Shown here: one piece after another, positions 8,571 to 10,332 of the stretch | How the letters are laid out: every line of letters starts with the position of its first letter | How positions within the stretch are numbered: position 1 is the stretch's first letter | DNA from: Echinostoma caproni | Lineage: Eukaryota > Platyhelminthes > Trematoda > Plagiorchiida > Echinostomatidae | Assembly: GCA_900618425.1 (NCBI GenBank) | Contig: UZAN01000373.1 | Location: 1-10,332, forward strand | Reading direction: 5' to 3' | DNA: 10,332 nt | Position numbers and translations under genes: made by a program | Notes under the pieces: generated by a model | Told to the model about the DNA's origin: nothing | Database searches by the model: none | Seen by the model: only the letters and a program-made list of their open reading frames with translations

Positions 8571-8844
8571 ACTGAAATGTGCTAACAGCGAGAATTCACC
8601 TAAATCAACTGTTTCCTGACTGCAGAACTCTATCGTCGACCTGGACATGTCAAAGCTCTATTCGTTGATCGTGAACACCATATTCCGCATTCATTGTAAT
8701 ATTCGGAGTTCGTCACTGCTAACCGTTACATTAAGTTGATTGCAGCGTCATTTAGCACCCTTGCTGGTATGAAACCGATAAAAAATCACAGATGCGTCCG
8801 AAAAATTGTAGCCGCGCAGTTTTATCCAACCCTCATGAGTTCTA

Positions 8845-8904
8845 CTTCAGTTTCAATTTGTACAACCATTACCCACGCATATTCGTGCGCCGGTATTGGT
8901 TGCT
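8845..8904 (+). repeat. Dispersed repeat, copy 2 (shared with 6163-6221)
   Basis: The matching segment lies inside the core of the inverted-repeat element. The shared frame here reads FSFNLYNHYPRIFVRRYWLL and stays open for about 20 more codons, longer than in copy 1. This copy is therefore closer to whatever source sequence existed. No family is recognised. Confidence 0.7.
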
Positions 8905-9136
8905 GTCATCGGATTGCCCTTTGGACGGGGTCAAACGTCCAACGTGCCCAATACACCTCAAGGCCCAGTCGAGCCGGTGACCACAGCCATATGTGTGTGT
9001 TATGTGTGGTTCGTACGCCTCTTCTTGATTGGTTTGGAATCAGGGTTTTTGGCCAACTCCCCTAGGTTAACTACTAGTGGTTCACCAACCCGGTTATAGC
9101 CCCGGATGTCGGCTTTTCATCCTCTCACTTCGGTGC

Positions 9137-9177
9137 GAAAACCCCTCTGCCACGAGAAGGCAGTGAGAAGGGCTTCC
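9137..9177 (-). other. Stable stem-loop in the inverted-repeat core
   Basis: On the - strand, GGAAGCCCT (9177-9169) pairs with GGGGGTTTTC-like bases at 9145-9137 through G-C, A-T and three G-U pairs. An inner 5-bp stem CTGCC (9163-9159) pairs with GGCAG (9151-9147) around a TTCTCGT loop. The G-U pairs would be A-C mismatches on the + strand, so the structure suits RNA transcribed from the - strand. The + strand keeps only the inner stem and part of the outer one. Confidence 0.5.
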
Positions 9178-9300
9178 TCATCAGAGGCTATTTGAGACGC
9201 TTGGTCGTATAGGAACATTTTGTGACGTTCAAGGGGTGACCAGCCGCAACCCTAGACACCTATCCTCGACCATACTGAGGATTTTGGAGGTCTTTACTAC

Positions 9301-9445
9301 CGCATGCTAATTGCCTATGTGGTCACTTATGTCCGAAACAAAATTGCTCTCGAGGGGATGGTGAGGCTCGACAGATGACTATGAACGCCGAGTGCATGCA
9401 AACAAAAAGTATCTTCTCCACTCGCCAAGGGAAGAGAAATTCGCA
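9301..9445 (-). repeat. Right arm of the diverged inverted repeat
   Basis: Counterpart of 8430-8570 in the opposite orientation. Its - strand reads GCGTTCATAGTCATCTGTCG then AGCCTCACCA, GAGAGCAATT, CGGACATAAG and ends at GCATGCG, like the left arm. A - strand frame gives SAFIVICRASPSPREQFCF, related to the left arm's SAFIIICRASPPPAPESNS. It lacks several bases present in the left arm between CCTCACCA and GAGAGCAA. Confidence 0.75.
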
Positions 9446-10153
9446 TGTACACATGACCATCACGTAACATAACGAATTTTTATTGCGTAATTCGAACAAC
9501 GTATCAATTTGGAGAGTCCTTGGTCTCATTGTCATACACATGTCTCATCCGGCTTTCTGATATAAATAAGACTTTAAAGGCTTGAAAATAAATTCACACA
9601 AAGCATATTTTCGCCTGTCTTGTAAATTTTTTACCAGAAAATATCCCTGAAAAATCATACTGGATAATCAGTGAATTATCGAAAACCACTTTATTTCCCT
9701 TTTGAATTGTTGGAAAAGGGTAAAATTAATCATGGAGTATCTGAACTTAAACGAAACAATCATTCACTGTTTACAAAAGTTTGACGAGTGTCACATGTAA
9801 GTTTGAAATTCATTCAGAGCAGCCCGTGATTCTGTTGGTAAAAAATGTGAAACAAGTGATCCTAGTCGTTCCCTCCTTACAGATCGGACCAAATCTAAAT
9901 ATGTGTGAATGAATTCGGAACATATATTTTTTGTGAATTACGGATTCATTGTACCAGCTTAACTTGTCACACGCACACTAATGGAACGCATCGTAATACT
10001 GTCCGAATCGTGCAACGAACCATCAATGATTCAGTAGGGAGTGACTTGGCACGATAAATTGTTTTGCAATTTCTAGTAAAAGTCGATGCGTGCAATGATT
10101 GGGACAATTGAACACCAGCTAGTATCGATATGAAGCAAGCTCCTGAGGGATAG
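9446..10153. other. Stretch without a recognisable gene
   Basis: AT-rich sequence without recognised domains. The - strand is open from 10209 to 9967 (80 codons), but the frame overlaps the tRNA-like unit and its residues show no known family. I do not call it a gene. It may belong to the same repeat as the tRNA-like head that follows. Confidence 0.5.
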
Positions 10154-10224
10154 TCTGAGGTGTTCCAGTGTTGAACTGGTGTACACTCTCTCGCTGTGCC
10201 CGAGTTCAAATCTGAGTGATGTCC
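10154..10224 (+). mobile_element. tRNA-like SINE head (A and B boxes)
   Basis: An A-box-like TGTTCCAGTGTTGAA (10161-10175) and a B-box-like AGTTCAAATCT (10203-10213; about 9 of 11 matches) are about 42 bases apart, close to real tRNA spacing. The T-stem flanks (CCGAG and CTGAG) pair only partly and the acceptor ends do not pair, so a functional tRNA is unlikely. It differs from the tRNA-like unit at 1631-1705, so a second family or a different parent tRNA is implied. The body, if present, would run toward the right edge of the window. Confidence 0.45.
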
Positions 10225-10332
10225 AAAACCGAATAACTACAGCACACAGAAGTCAAAATACTTTAAAAGTACCAAACAGATTTGCTGTTTTTTTGGGGTC
10301 AGTTTAACCCAGCTCTGGTGCATTTTAGCGCA

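Larger units (their letters stand above)
8430..9445. mobile_element. Composite inverted-repeat element of ~1 kb, family unknown
   Basis: Two ~140-bp arms face outward around a ~730-bp core. The core has its own dispersed segment (8845-8904), short ORFs without domains and a stable stem-loop (9137-9177). Inverted arms of this size fit a foldback or MITE-like DNA element. They also fit two independent insertions of one repeat in opposite directions. No transposase, clean terminal ends or target-site duplication is visible, so the class stays open. Similarity fades outward near 8430 and 9445. Confidence 0.5.

Noticed and set aside
9121..9190. Possible hammerhead ribozyme on the - strand (CTGATGAGG followed by a stem and CGAAG)
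   Set aside because: The CTGATGA word is present and a stem follows, but five extra bases separate the stem from GAA. The GAAA box reads GAAG, and no stem III with an NUH cleavage site or a matching stem I was found.
10154..10224. Functional tRNA gene
   Set aside because: A and B boxes are present, but the acceptor stem does not pair and the T stem is only partly paired, so a tRNA-derived repeat is more likely.
1..10332. CRISPR array, prokaryotic operon or phage-type defence system
   Set aside because: No regular spaced repeats, no ribosome binding sites and no long intact ORFs. Splice signals and LINE content indicate an animal genome.

Overview
The window reads as nuclear, intron-bearing animal DNA, most likely from a flatworm and probably a digenean trematode. 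This is an inference. It rests on a decayed RTE-clade non-LTR retrotransposon of the kind abundant in trematode genomes, on tRNA-derived and inverted repeats packed between genes, on sparse coding sequence, and on a terminal exon with a plausible splice acceptor. There are no bacterial-style operons, ribosome binding sites or long intact ORFs.

Layout. Positions 1-40 are an (AT)n microsatellite. Positions 41-1630 show no gene, only two hairpin-forming sequences. A tRNA-like unit with A-box and B-box matches (about 1631-1705) starts a probable SINE-type repeat. From about 2150 to 4097 lies a 5'-truncated RTE-type element on the + strand. It has reverse transcriptase and C-terminal homology across several frameshifts and stops, a perfect 8-bp UUCG hairpin in its 3' UTR and an ATGATG-type 3' tail. 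Positions 4098-5610 hold nothing recognisable.

The best host-gene evidence is on the - strand at 5942-6107. This is the last coding exon of a serine/threonine kinase of the NAK/STK16 type, with a possible poly(A) signal at 5611-5616. The 5' exons were not found and may lie beyond the window. A second - strand stretch (7592-7832) looks coding and ends at a CAG|GTATGG donor, but its product is unknown.

The right third is repeat-dominated. Two diverged copies of a ~140-bp sequence face each other at 8430-8570 and 9301-9445. They enclose a ~730-bp core that contains a strong stem-loop and a ~60-bp segment also found near the kinase exon at about 6163. A second tRNA-like unit lies at about 10154-10224.

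No multigene system is visible. The only functional gene that can be argued for is the kinase, and the rest is mobile-element debris. The more unusual points are the structured RNA elements (RTE 3' hairpin, stem-loop in the inverted-repeat core, hairpin at 1170-1195) and one octamer that recurs in unrelated parts of the window.
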